A stretch of DNA of 64,000 nucleotides from DATFVA01 sp963815785 (GCA_963815785.1 CAWFHZ010000007.1:1116001-1180000); one strand, 5' to 3'. Counted from the first letter of the stretch, positions 35,733 through 45,498 are shown. The notes: generated by a model not told the origin, from the sequence alone. A program made the numbers and translations.

Positions 35733-36403
35733 TGTTGTCAATTAATAATGTTATTTACAATTATCCTTCACAAACAGTCTTTGAAGATTTAAATCTTGAA
35801 CTTGCTTCGGGCGAGTTTATATTTTTAATAGGGAAGAGCGGCTCCGGTAAAAGCACACTTCTCCAAATGATTTACATGAATATTTTACCTCAGGCAGGGA
35901 CAGTTCAGGTTGATAAATATGACAGTAAAACAATCAGACCGAAAATGCTGCCATACCTAAGAAGGAAAGTAGGGGTTGTATTTCAGGACTTCAAATTATT
36001 AAGGGACAGAAATATTTATGAAAATCTTTCCTTTGTTCTGGAAGTGACAAACATACATGGCAGGGAAATTAAAAAGCGGGTTAATAATGCTTTGTCAGAT
36101 GTGGGATTGATTCATAGGCGTTATAGTATGCCCGATGAATTATCAGGAGGGGAAAAACAAAGAATTGCAATAGCGAGGGCAATTATTAATGAACCAATTT
36201 TAATTCTTGCCGATGAACCTACAGGTAACCTTGATCCGGAAACATCAGCAGAAATTCTTGACATTTTTGAAAAGATAAATTCCCGTGGTACTGCTGTTAT
36301 ATTTGCAACACACAATTATGAAATTGTAAAGAGATACAACCACAGAATAGTTAAACTTGAAAACGGGAAAGCTTTTAAAGCTGTTATAAAGCAGAAAGAA
36401 TAA
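35732..36403 (+). CDS. ftsE: Cell division ATP-binding protein FtsE
   Basis: The 223-aa ABC ATPase has Walker A 'GKSGSGKSTLLQMIY' (~33), Q-loop 'VGVVFQDFKLLRDRNIYENL', signature 'LSGGEKQRIAIARAI' and Walker B 'LILADEPTGNLDPETS'. 'VFQDFKLL' and the overall length are typical for FtsE, which with FtsX controls peptidoglycan hydrolases at the septum. No ftsX follows; adk lies opposite and overlaps its 3' end by 20 nt. A related MacB/LolD-type ATPase is possible. Confidence 0.85.
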   Translation: MLSINNVIYNYPSQTVFEDLNLELASGEFIFLIGKSGSGKSTLLQMIYMNILPQAGTVQVDKYDSKTIRPKMLPYLRRKVGVVFQDFKLLRDRNIYENLSFVLEVTNIHGREIKKRVNNALSDVGLIHRRYSMPDELSGGEKQRIAIARAIINEPILILADEPTGNLDPETSAEILDIFEKINSRGTAVIFATHNYEIVKRYNHRIVKLENGKAFKAVIKQKE

Positions 36404-37061
36404 TCTTTTTTCCTGCTTTTTCTTCAAGCTTTTTTAATATCTCCCGGGTAACTTCTTCAACCTTTCTCATACCATCAGCACTGATTACTTTATTTCCCTT
36501 TTCGTAAAATGCCAAAACGGGTTTAGTATTATCTTCGTAAACACTTAATCTGCGTCTTATTACTTCTTCTTTATCATCATTCCTCTGGTAAAAACTATCC
36601 TTGGAACCGCATTTCGGGCAGGTAGATAAGTCTTTAACTTCGCCGTAATTAAAAATATTATTGCACGACTTACAGGCGCGCCGGTTAGTAAGCCTTTTTA
36701 TTATTTCTTCATTATCTGCGTTAAGATTTATCAAATAAACATTTCCAGTCCTTAACTCTTTAAGTAAAGCTTCCAGAGATTCTGCCTGGGCTACTGTACG
36801 GGGAAACCCATCGAGAATAAAACCATGTTTGCAGCGCTGCTGCATAAGTGTATCTTTAATTATTCCCATCATTATATCATCAGAAACGAGTTCACCGGCA
36901 TTCATAATTTCCTGAGCCTTTATACCTAAAGGAGTTTTATCGTGAACGGCTTGTCTTAAAATATCACCGGTAGAAATATGAGGTATACCTAATTTTGCTG
37001 ATAAAATTTTCGCCTGTGTTCCTTTTCCTACACCCGGGGCACCAAATAAGATTAAACGCAT
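36384..37061 (-). CDS. adk: Adenylate kinase with zinc-binding LID domain
   Basis: The 225-aa enzyme interconverts ATP, ADP and AMP. P-loop 'GAPGVGKGTQAKILS' is at residue 7, then 'ISTGDILRQAV' and 'GFILDGFPRTVAQAE'. The LID has four cysteines in 'ACKSCNNIF' and 'STCPKCGSKD', the zinc-binding variant. The start has 'GGGAGAACTATT' upstream. It is convergent with ftsE, with a 20-nt 3' overlap, and lies about 46 nt downstream of tadA on the same strand. Confidence 0.96.
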   Translation of the reverse strand: MRLILFGAPGVGKGTQAKILSAKLGIPHISTGDILRQAVHDKTPLGIKAQEIMNAGELVSDDIMMGIIKDTLMQQRCKHGFILDGFPRTVAQAESLEALLKELRTGNVYLINLNADNEEIIKRLTNRRACKSCNNIFNYGEVKDLSTCPKCGSKDSFYQRNDDKEEVIRRRLSVYEDNTKPVLAFYEKGNKVISADGMRKVEEVTREILKKLEEKAGKKIILSAL

Positions 37062-37107
37062 AATAGTTCTCCCATTTTTTATTTACAATTTAATTTTATT
37101 GAACTTT

Positions 37108-37590
37108 TTAAGCAAGTTCATCTTTACTGTTACGTGTTCTTAACTTATTAAAAAACTGTGTCATTAGTCCCTGACTTTCCTGTGAATAAACCCCGGACAC
37201 AATATCGATTTTATGATTATATAACCCTTCTTCTGCAAGGTTATACAGAGAACCGCATGCCCCAAACTTCGGATCGAATGCACCGAAGTATAGTCTTTTT
37301 ATCCTGCATGAAAGAAGAGCGCCCGTGCACATTATACAGGGTTCCAGAGTAACATAAATTTCACTACTATCTAATCGCCAGTTTTCTATATATGCTGATG
37401 CGGCAGTTAAAGCAATCATTTCTGCATGCGCGGTTGCATCCTTTAATTTTTCAACCTGGTTGTAGCCACGCCCGATAATTTTATTATCTTTAACAACAAC
37501 GGCTCCAACAGGAACCTCATCATCGTTTAATGCCTTCTCTGCTTCCTGCAGAGCAGCAAACATATATTTGTATGTTTCTTCTGAAAACAT
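37108..37590 (-). CDS. tadA: tRNA-specific adenosine deaminase
   Basis: The ~160-aa zinc deaminase converts A34 to inosine in tRNA-Arg(ACG), a substrate encoded in this window at 45215. Motif 'ATAHAEMIALTAAS' holds the zinc His and catalytic Glu, and 'TLEPCIMCTGAL' the two zinc cysteines. The C-terminal 'GACGSLYNL' region matches TadA. I chose ATG 37590; an in-frame TTG lies three codons before. It is followed by adk on the same strand. Confidence 0.93.
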   Translation of the reverse strand: MFSEETYKYMFAALQEAEKALNDDEVPVGAVVVKDNKIIGRGYNQVEKLKDATAHAEMIALTAASAYIENWRLDSSEIYVTLEPCIMCTGALLSCRIKRLYFGAFDPKFGACGSLYNLAEEGLYNHKIDIVSGVYSQESQGLMTQFFNKLRTRNSKDELA

Positions 37591-37599
37591 CTGGAGCAA

Positions 37600-37834
37600 A
37601 AATACTAATTATTTATTGAGTTACGTTAAATAAAGCAAATGGGAATGGATGATATTTTTTGTTGTATCCGGCTTGTTGGTAAAATAGGTTTCGTCTTCAA
37701 ATTCACGGCTATATCTATAAAAATTATTTTTCAGCAATATAGAAACAGTCATATACTAATTTGTTTCGACTAACACATATTAGGAACAAAGAAATTTTGC
37801 CACTCTTCAAATAGAAATAAAAAACATTCTTCTG
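37600..37834. other. Intergenic region between tadA and the radical SAM gene
   Basis: This AT-rich stretch of 235 nt has no recognisable feature. It should contain the promoter of tadA-adk (-) and the end of the radical SAM transcript. A 44-codon frame at 37639-37773 (+) has no ribosome site and is not called. Confidence 0.4.
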
Positions 37835-39037
37835 CTAGTTCATAAAATTTTTCGGATAAGTTTTTACGTTCATTCCAAATTTCATTTGTTCTTCCATCCT
37901 GCAGGACCAGACAAGTTCACCATTCCAGACGGTTATATCCGGACAACCATCGCACATATTCTGGCGACCATCCTGCAGAAAATCTACCGGTTGGATAATC
38001 ATTATTGATTGGTAATGCAACTTCCTGAATATGTTCAGGGGATCCTTTAAATATTTAACAGCAGTCTTTTTAAGTTTTTTATCAAATAAACTTAACAGAA
38101 GCATTGACCGTCCTTTTGCCGCATCTTTAGGAGCTGCGTAAGCTAAATATCTGTTGTAAAGCATGTGATTAAATGTCTGGATAATTTCAATTCCCTTACT
38201 TCCCATATAACCATAGATTTTATTTTTTTGTCCAAGCCTGCCTGTCAACAACCATTTAAATGAATCCGGTTTTTCTGAGCCGTTAAGGTATGCACACGGA
38301 TCAAAATCCGGATATTCAGTTCTAATCAGTTCAACAATTTCTTCTGCTTTAATATCAGTTCTTTCCGTTAATTCTTCATTATAAACGAGCTGATTCATAT
38401 CTATTTTTTTAGGACCCAGGTAAAAATCAACTTCGTTATTATTAACTGCACGGTATAAAATGAATACCATAACCTGAACAATATCAATATGTTTTTCCGC
38501 CCATTTAACCATTTCAGGAATATACTTCAATGTATCTTCGTAAACGGTAGAGTTAAAAGAACAGGAGATATTTCCTGCTTTTGAAAGCATCTCAGCATAA
38601 TGCAGCCTTAACTCATTCAGTTCCAGTTCGTTTTTATCTTTCCAACCCGGGCGACCTTGTTTACTATCAATGTGAAATGTGAAGCCAAAGACACCTGCCT
38701 CTTTAAGTTTCATAAGAAGATCTTCGGTGAGGGCTAATCCATTAGTGTTTATAATTGGCTTGAGATTTCTTTCTTTTACTTCTTTTACAATTTCAAGAAT
38801 ATCCGGATGCATAAGCGGGTCACCACCGGCAATTGATATCCCATCGCATTTCCTCAGTGAAGTGAATACATTAAGATCCGATTTGATTTGGTTTAAAGAT
38901 TTGTGACTGTTTTCATTTTTACGATAGCAGCCATCACAATGGAGATTGCATTTTGCAGTGGGTTCCAACCATGAAATTGAATTATCCGTCAGCGTCCATG
39001 GCAGGCGGTAATAATCTAAATGATTCAGCTTGAGCAT
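37835..39037 (-). CDS. Radical SAM/SPASM-type protein
   Basis: The 400-aa protein has the radical SAM cluster motif in 'LEPTAKCNLHCDGCYRKNE' (CX3CX2C, around residue 30). The usual SAM-site segments follow ('ISIAGGDPLMHPDILEIVKE', 'PIINTNGLALTEDLLMKLKE'). The C-terminus has more cysteines ('MCDGCPDITVWNGELVWSC'), suggesting an extra cluster as in SPASM or twitch proteins, which modify peptides or act on other substrates. The substrate is unknown: no small precursor peptide gene is adjacent. The ribosome site 'GGAGGGGAG' precedes the ATG. A small secreted-protein gene lies 84 nt upstream on the same strand. Confidence 0.88.
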   Translation of the reverse strand: MLKLNHLDYYRLPWTLTDNSISWLEPTAKCNLHCDGCYRKNENSHKSLNQIKSDLNVFTSLRKCDGISIAGGDPLMHPDILEIVKEVKERNLKPIINTNGLALTEDLLMKLKEAGVFGFTFHIDSKQGRPGWKDKNELELNELRLHYAEMLSKAGNISCSFNSTVYEDTLKYIPEMVKWAEKHIDIVQVMVFILYRAVNNNEVDFYLGPKKIDMNQLVYNEELTERTDIKAEEIVELIRTEYPDFDPCAYLNGSEKPDSFKWLLTGRLGQKNKIYGYMGSKGIEIIQTFNHMLYNRYLAYAAPKDAAKGRSMLLLSLFDKKLKKTAVKYLKDPLNIFRKLHYQSIMIIQPVDFLQDGRQNMCDGCPDITVWNGELVWSCRMEEQMKFGMNVKTYPKNFMN

Positions 39038-39121
39038 AAGCTCCCCTCCATTTAAATATATTTATTAAAGATGATTGAAACTTAAATTAAGTCAGTAAAA
39101 TTTTCAATAAGTTGTAATTGA

Positions 39122-39616
39122 CTAATCAATTTTAAGAAAAGCAATTTTAATGCTTGTAATTTCATCATTGGAGTAAGGAGAAATTTTTATTGTTGCATTT
39201 AATCGCTTTCCGGGAAGATCGAAATAATACCATTCAGCAGTCCAGTCCTCCGGTTTAAATAAATCAGGATCTCCGTAATCTGCTGTTAAAGTGTGAACTA
39301 CCTGATAAAAAATTTCTGCAACAGGGCGATTATTATTTTTAACTACGAGGTCAATTTCATTTAACCCTGAATCATTAAAAAAAAAGACCCAGAGATGTAA
39401 ATCCTGGTCAGAATAATTTCCACCCTGGTAACCAATTGCATCATCTTTTTCGTATCCGGGGAGTAGGTGATATTTTTCTTCCATTATCTGCTTGACCATA
39501 TCTTTCGAAATTGTCCAGTCAAAAGGACCCATTCCGAAAAGTCGTTTTGCCTGTGGATATGAGCTGGTGCCGAATAAAAGAATTATAAAAACACATAGCC
39601 AAAATTTCGTTTTCAA
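39122..39616 (-). CDS. Hypothetical secreted protein, 164 aa
   Basis: No family is recognised. A signal peptide is clear ('FWLCVFIILLFGTSSYPQA'), with a likely cleavage after Ala23 or so. The mature part has 'GMGPFDWTISKDMVKQIMEE' and aromatic-rich beta strands, and fits a small periplasmic or surface protein. The start is TTG at 39616 with 'AAGGGA' upstream. It may be co-transcribed with the radical SAM gene 84 nt downstream. Confidence 0.7.
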   Translation of the reverse strand: MKTKFWLCVFIILLFGTSSYPQAKRLFGMGPFDWTISKDMVKQIMEEKYHLLPGYEKDDAIGYQGGNYSDQDLHLWVFFFNDSGLNEIDLVVKNNNRPVAEIFYQVVHTLTADYGDPDLFKPEDWTAEWYYFDLPGKRLNATIKISPYSNDEITSIKIAFLKID

Positions 39617-40212
39617 AATTGTCCCTTAAAAGAAATAATGTTAAACCTGAAATAAACAGATTTTAGAGTAAAATTAAGTTTGACTGAATTTTCGTTGCAT
39701 TAAACTATAATATTTAACTCTGCATTTCAACAATGTTCTGCTTTAGTTTATTTAGTATTTATATTAAATAAGCTGGTGAAGCTATTGATAGTTGGGTATA
39801 AATATCTTTTATATCAAACATCTGCGAAAATTATCTCTGAGTTAATAGATTAACAATTGAAGGATTAGACGAAACTGTGAGGGAATTAATAGGAAATTAA
39901 ATGAATCAGGACATTTCCATCTAAATTTATTGAATTGAAGGAATTGAATAATTGATAAAGTATGCTATTAATCTTGCAGTAATTGAGGTATAGGTCTATA
40001 AATATTAATTTATTTTATGCCAGAACTTTTATCAAAAATAAATAAAATAATTTTTAAAGGAATCATTTGTCTTTGTGTTTGATCGGGGAACATTATAATT
40101 TTAGCCAGAAGATAAAATCATCAAATATTCTTTAAGTAACGGAAGGAGTATTCAAAAAAAACATTTCATTTCAAAAATAATAATTAATAACTCTTCAATT
40201 GCGGAGGTAAAT
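39617..40212. other. Long intergenic region upstream of the large T9SS cargo gene
   Basis: A 596-nt gene-free, AT-rich stretch lies between divergent genes at 39616 (-) and 40213 (+). I see no tRNA, terminator or strong repeat. The last bases hold a strong ribosome site, GCGGAGG (40201-40207), for the cargo gene. The length leaves room for an untranslated leader or a small RNA, but nothing in the sequence proves one. Confidence 0.4.
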
Positions 40213-43200
40213 ATGAAGTCCTGGTTACATAATGGGTTATTTTTTTTACTCACACTTTTTCTTTTTATTCTGATTGCAGAAAATTCTTACAGTCAAATAA
40301 AAATTTTATAGGGACCAAAATTCTCAAAGAGGGAAACAAAACAGCTGTTCAAACTATTCCGGAAAAAAACACATCAATAAATGAATCGTTTAAAAATCGA
40401 AGTATATTAAGTAAGAATGCAAAGGGAGATAAATATGTACTTGGTGGTAACGAAATTTGGTCATTTCAGGATCCCGCTGCAATAGCAAACTTTACAGAAC
40501 TGAATGGAGATGGTACAATCCCGGTAGTAGGTTGGGGGTTGAACAATATGAGAGTATCAAGATACACTCAAACAAACAACACTCCTCAATGGGAATATTC
40601 TACCGTACCGAATGATCCTTCGGTAGACGTAGCAAATAATTTCATTGCAGTTTCAAGAGGAACTGAATTCGATATTCTGGATAACCCTACAGGGGATGTT
40701 TTATTCCAGTATACAATGCCCGACACTCTGTATGCATCATATGCTGCCATTTCCCGCAACGGAAACCAGGCTGTTTTTCTTGCACAGTCAATCGGTAATG
40801 GAACAACTTCTGTTATTTATTCCGTTGATCTGTCAGGAGGCACACCTTCAGTCAACTGGACAATGGACGTTCCGACAAGTGATATAACAAACTGGACTGG
40901 AGCTAATTTTTCAGCGCAAGGTTCAACTTTAGTTGTGGACGGTAGATTTCACTTATATGTTCTTAACAGTTCCGATGGATCATTAATCTGGGATCATTTT
41001 GTAAGCAACACCGAAGCGCCTGCTGCAATTAGCGGCGATGGAAATATTGTTGCGACAGCAGATAACAGTGGTTTTGTTCAGACGTGGATTTATGACAGTG
41101 TAAATAGTCAATATAATCTTCTCTGGCAATACAGGGTTCCGGCTGGTATTTACACAAATTGGGCTTCTTCAGTTGCTATTTCAGCAGATGGAAGTACAAT
41201 TGCAGCAGGAACTTTGATTTTCATTTCTTCTTCCGCTTATGATGGATCAGTAATTCTTTTTAATACTTATGGTGATGGTACACCCAATTGGGTTTATAAT
41301 GGTTTAGGGGATATGGTTGATGATATTGCATTATCAGATGATGGTAAAGTAGTGGCTGCTGCTACATGGGGAGATTATTACAACAGCAGTAGACCGGATC
41401 TTCTGGTATTTGATGCTGAAACCGGTGATCTGACATACAACGTTGTTACACCCGGTTCATTTTTCTCAGTAGATATTTCTCCTGATGGCAGAAGAGTCTT
41501 TGCTGGTGGAAAAGCAGTTCACGCACGTGATTTCGGAAGCGGTGGAATTGTAACTTACGATGAAATTGATCTTGGTGGTGGTTCGGTCAGCGGACATGTT
41601 GATCTTACAGATACTGGAGATGACAGTGAAGTGACAGTTAAAGCAGACGGATCAGTTCGCTATGCTACTACAGATGGATCAGGAAATTACACTATCCAAA
41701 ATATTCCCGCAGGTACATATACTATCAATGCAGAAAAACCCGGTTACGAATTTGGTGATGTAACAGGCGTTGTTGTAACTGATGGAAATAATACTTCAGG
41801 AATTGATTTTTCCTTAAATCCTTTTACTATGCAGCCTCCTGTATTAAGTGCATCTACAAATGAAATTGGAGAGATTAATCTGAATTGGATTCTACCTCCG
41901 GAGTTTAGAAATCCACAAAAAGAAATGGAAATTGCCAAAGCAGTGGGGGATAATTATTCTCCTGATTTAACATCCGGAAATAACGTAAAATCAGTTAAAG
42001 GGAGTAAATCGGATTTTAGCATTAATAGTCATCCGCAAATGTTTGGTTTACTTGCAGATAGTGTGTTTATATATAGAGGACCTGTAGCCGGAGGTCCATA
42101 TACGAAGTTAGCAAGTGTTGGTATTGGACAAACTACCTTTATTGATTCTGCAGTCGTTCCTTTAAAAGATTACTATTACGTCGTAAACATTGTTACTTCT
42201 ATTGGTCAAAGTTCTTACTCGAACGAAGCTTTGGGCCGGGTGAATGATTCATTATTTACATTCAATTTCGATACTCCTCAGGGTACTGTTCCGGTAATAG
42301 ATGGCGTTTTATCCCCAGGTGAATGGAGTGATGCTTTCAAGGTAGATGTTTCGGACGTATTGGGTTATTCCGGCAGTCCGCCTGTTCCGCAGGGTTCAGT
42401 TTTTATGTATTTCAAATTTGATGATCAGACAGATATGCTTTATATAGCCGGCGAAGATTTTCTGAATCCAACTCTGGATGATAATGAAGGCTTCGGACTT
42501 TATTTTGATGATAACGATAACAAAACATTTGAACCGCAGGGAACGAATCCATTATTTCAGGAAGGAAATTTCTGGGCTTACTGGCATCCCACCGGATCAA
42601 ATTTAAGATTCAGGCAATTATTTAAAGGCGGTGGAGTCGGAACAGTTGATACATTAACAGATGGTCAGGTTGCATTTAATGATGGTTCCGGGCATCTACA
42701 GGGGGAAGTTGCTATCCCGATGGGATTTATGGAAGGTTATCAACTTCAGGTATACGGACCTGATAAATTGGTAGGACTCGGTGCATTCCTTATTGCAAGG
42801 AATGCGGGGAATCCATTATTTGATGGCTGGTGGCCGCAAACAATGAATAGTGTATTCGACCCGAATTATTTCGGAGATGAGAAAATTAATGTTTCACTTA
42901 CCGCTCCTCCGCAGGCACCTGGTAATATTTCGGTAACCAGACAAAATGGTAAATTATTAGTAACGTGGGATGACCCAACATTGGGACTTAATAATGATCC
43001 GCTTCCTGTACCACCACTAATTACCATTTATAAGAATGGTCAATTTTTCCAAGATATAGGTCCGGGTGTGCAAAGTATTTTAGACAGTGATGTTGAGTGT
43101 GGTCTCTGGTACGAATATAAAATGGAAGCTTCAATTGTAATAGGAAACGATACTCTTATAAGTCCGATGAGTTTACCTGTGGGAACTTTTGCCTGTCAGG

Positions 43201-44000
43201 ATCCTCCTTTGACAGAATTAACCTATGACGATGGGTCGTGGGAAGCATTCTATGTTGTTGACTTTACATATGACAATAACAAATTTGCACTCCGGTTTAC
43301 GCCAACATATTATCCGGCTAAAGTTGTTAGATTAAAAACTGTTGTAAATAATGGTGGTGCTTTTGATTTCACAATTCAACAGGATAGTTCGGGGTTACCT
43401 GGTGCAAGAAAAATCGCCGGACCATATAGAGTTACCTCAGGTATTGCAGGAGCGGTTAATTCAATAACTCTAACACTACCGGGAAATGACCCGCCGGAAA
43501 TTCAAAGCGGTGACTTTTGGGTTATTATAAATTATCTGCCCGATAGTCCAGGTGATCCGGGAATTGGTGTTGATTCTGATTCTCCGAATTCCGGCAGAGG
43601 TAAGTACTATCTTGGTAGCACAGGCTGGCAGGATTTTGCATCCGGAAATTTAATGATAACAGCTTATATTACAGATACAACAACAATTTCTGGTAATGAT
43701 CAGGTAGTTACAAAAATTCCGAAAACATATAATCTGGAACAAAACTATCCTAATCCATTTAATCCGACAACACAAATAAATTATCAATTGCCGGAATCTC
43801 AGATGGTAACTTTGGAAATATATAATTCACTTGGTGAGAAAATCCGTACTCTTGTAAATGAATCACAGAACGCCGGATATCATTCTGTCCAGTGGAACGG
43901 ACTGAATAATTCAGGCAGAACGGTTGCAAGTGGAATGTATCTATACAGAATTACTGCGGGAAAATATATTTCAGTGAAGAAAATGTTATTACTTCATTAA
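40213..44000 (+). pseudogene. Very large multidomain T9SS-secreted protein, frameshifted just after the signal peptide
   Basis: An ATG at 40213, 6 nt after GGAGG, begins a clear signal peptide ('LFFLLTLFLFILIAENSYSQ') but the frame stops at 40311. From 40304 on, a second frame runs without a stop to 44000; it has no good start until 40539. One added A in the run 40299-40303 joins them ('SQIKNFIGTKIL'), giving ~1262 residues. Order: beta-propeller repeats like those of PQQ/WD proteins (about 110-450), a carboxypeptidase-regulatory-like domain ('NYTIQNIPAGTYTINAEKPG'), FN3, a sugar-binding/DOMON-like region ('VIDGVLSPGEWSDAFKV'), a second FN3, a beta-rich domain, and the T9SS type A sorting domain ('NYPNPFNPTTQINY'). 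A surface or secreted adhesive role is inference. Confidence 0.82.
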
Positions 44001-44026
44001 TTTTTCTGAGAATCATTTGAATAATT

Positions 44027-44055
44027 AAAGCGGCATAATCCTTATGCCGCTTTTT
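44027..44055 (+). terminator. Rho-independent terminator after the large T9SS cargo gene
   Basis: A perfect 12-bp stem (AAAGCGGCATAA / TTATGCCGCTTT) with a 3-nt loop is followed by TT. It begins 27 nt after the stop codon at 44000. Confidence 0.88.
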
Positions 44056-44345
44056 AATTAAGAATATGTTAAGTATCCATTTTGTTATTTAAGTTAACAT
44101 AAAAGTAAAGCTATATAAAATTTAATGATTTAAAAATGAGGTATGATTTTATAGCAGCCAATCTTAAATAATGAAATACAGAATGAGTATGCGGGGAGGG
44201 GAGAAAATCATTTCAATGTTACATATCACAGTTATCTCTCAAAAATGTAAATGTCATTTAAAGCACAAGTAAATATTTCAGAATAAATTAAATTGCCAGT
44301 GAAAATTAATCGATCATTATTTTTTTTACAAAACGTTTTTGCAAA
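44056..44345. other. Upstream region of the Crp/Fnr-family gene
   Basis: The 290-nt AT-rich stretch between the terminator and the regulator gene has no gene I can support. It should contain the promoter of the regulator. A 29-codon frame (44183-44272) carries GGGGAGGGG inside rather than before it and is not called. Confidence 0.4.
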
Positions 44346-45026
44346 ATGAATGAATCAAAAATAATCTTGAAATACGTACCTATTTTCTCTGAAATTGATG
44401 CACAAATGCTTACAAGAATTGAGGAAGTTGGAATCGTAAGAAACTATAAGAAGGATATGATTATCCTTGATGAGACCAATGAGGGAACAGGTTTATTTAT
44501 AGTTACAAAAGGTGAGGTGAAAGTAACAAGAAATGATTCCGAGGGCAGAGAAATTATATTAAGTATTCTTGGTGAATATGAATACTTTGGTGAAATGTCG
44601 CTTCTTGATGGTAACCATCCTTCGGCAAATGTTGTTGCAATGGGGGACACAGAATTGTTCTACATTGGCAGAGAAGAATTCATACAGCTTATTGAATACA
44701 ATCCGAAAATTACATACGCATTATTAGAAGGATTGATAAGAAGGCTTAGGGCAGCAGATGATAAAATAAAATCACTTTCACTTTTAAAAGCTGAAGGGAA
44801 GATAGTTGCTGCAATAATTCAGATAGCTGAAACATCGGGAACAATGAAACAGGGTTTGGTTGAAGTAGAACTACCTTATCAACATGAAATTGCAAATATA
44901 GCGGGGACATCAAGAGAAACCGTTTCACGCATTTTACACTCTCTTGAAAGGAAAGGTATCGTACAGCTTGACGGCTCAAAAATAAGAATACCGGACTATG
45001 ATTCTTTCAGAAGAACTTTTAGTTGA
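44346..45026 (+). CDS. Crp/Fnr-family transcriptional regulator
   Basis: The 226-aa protein has an N-terminal cyclic-nucleotide-binding-type domain (~12-125; 'GTGLFIVTKGEVKVTRND', 'GEYEYFGEMSLLDGNHPSA') and a C-terminal helix-turn-helix (~165-215; 'HEIANIAGTSRETVSRILHS'). The 'FGEMSLLDG' loop and the following 'PSANVVA' resemble the Crp phosphate-binding cassette; the cysteines of an FNR-type iron-sulfur cluster are missing, so oxygen sensing through a cluster is unlikely. The target genes are unknown. It is a single-gene unit. Confidence 0.9.
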   Translation: MNESKIILKYVPIFSEIDAQMLTRIEEVGIVRNYKKDMIILDETNEGTGLFIVTKGEVKVTRNDSEGREIILSILGEYEYFGEMSLLDGNHPSANVVAMGDTELFYIGREEFIQLIEYNPKITYALLEGLIRRLRAADDKIKSLSLLKAEGKIVAAIIQIAETSGTMKQGLVEVELPYQHEIANIAGTSRETVSRILHSLERKGIVQLDGSKIRIPDYDSFRRTFS

Positions 45027-45112
45027 TTTAACGTCTTCGCTGAGCAAATAATTTTCATAATAATGAACGAGCATTTGTTAGGACAAACAAGGCAGGTATC
45101 TGTGTTTATAAA

Positions 45113-45172
45113 TTTGTATGCCTGGAAGGATTCTTCCACAGGAATGTCTGAGGCAGAACCTTCAACTTTTGA
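45113..45172 (-). repeat. Degenerate partial copy of the tRNA-Arg 3' half
   Basis: 45113-45133 matches 45211-45231 (3' flank, acceptor and T-arm of the tRNA) at 19 of 21 positions. 45156-45172 matches 45232-45249 (T-arm, variable loop, anticodon-stem side) with one mismatch and one gap. The two blocks are contiguous in the tRNA but here are separated by 22 extra bases (45134-45155) placed in the T loop. The copy lies just beyond the tRNA 3' end, where leftovers of integrated elements are found. No 5' half is visible, so it is not a functional tRNA. Confidence 0.6.
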
Positions 45173-45177
45173 GCACT

Positions 45178-45207
45178 AAAAATAAAAATGGCCTCTTATG
45201 TGAGACC
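45178..45207 (-). terminator. Rho-independent terminator of the tRNA-Arg transcript
   Basis: On the minus strand a 6-bp stem (GGTCTC / GAGGCC with one G-U pair) and a 6-nt loop are followed by ATTTTTATTTTT. It starts about 8 nt after the tRNA 3' end. Confidence 0.7.
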
Positions 45208-45214
45208 TATTTTG

Positions 45215-45288
45215 TACGCCCGGAAGGATTCGAACCCTCAACCTTTTGATCCGTAGTCAAACGCTCTATCCAGTTGAGCTACGGGCGC
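45215..45288 (-). tRNA. tRNA-Arg(ACG)
   Basis: The minus strand folds as a cloverleaf: acceptor stem GCGCCCG/CGGGCGT (first pair G-U), D-arm 'AGCTCAACTGGATAGAGC', anticodon stem TTTGA/TCAAA with loop CTACGGA (anticodon ACG), and T-arm with TTCGAAT. The 3' CCA is not encoded in full (the sequence after discriminator A is CAAAA). A34 is normally edited to inosine by TadA, which is encoded at 37108. A terminator and a partial duplicate lie downstream. Confidence 0.95.
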
Positions 45289-45498
45289 ATCACTTAATTT
45301 TTTGTGATGCCAAATATACTTATTGCTGTTTTTATTTACAATCTGATTTTAGCTTTACAAATTAATCACAGTATGAAAATATTCTTACAGTTATTTTAAT
45401 TCAGATGATATTTGATAAGGTGCGAAAGTTCTTGTCTTACAATTTTTCTTCTGATCAAGTTGAATGATCTATGAATGGTTTGTTTAGGAGGATTTATT
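45289..45498. other. Intergenic region between tRNA-Arg and the first small membrane-protein gene
   Basis: The AT-rich 210-nt stretch must contain the tRNA promoter (-) and probably the promoter of the small gene at 45499 (+). No further feature is recognised. Confidence 0.35.

Noticed and set aside
37639..37773. 44-codon frame between tadA and the radical SAM gene
   Set aside because: No ribosome binding site, and composition like the surrounding non-coding DNA.
44183..44272. 29-codon frame starting ATGAGTATG upstream of the Crp/Fnr gene
   Set aside because: The purine-rich stretch that looks like a ribosome site lies inside the frame, not before it, and the product has no membrane or motif character.
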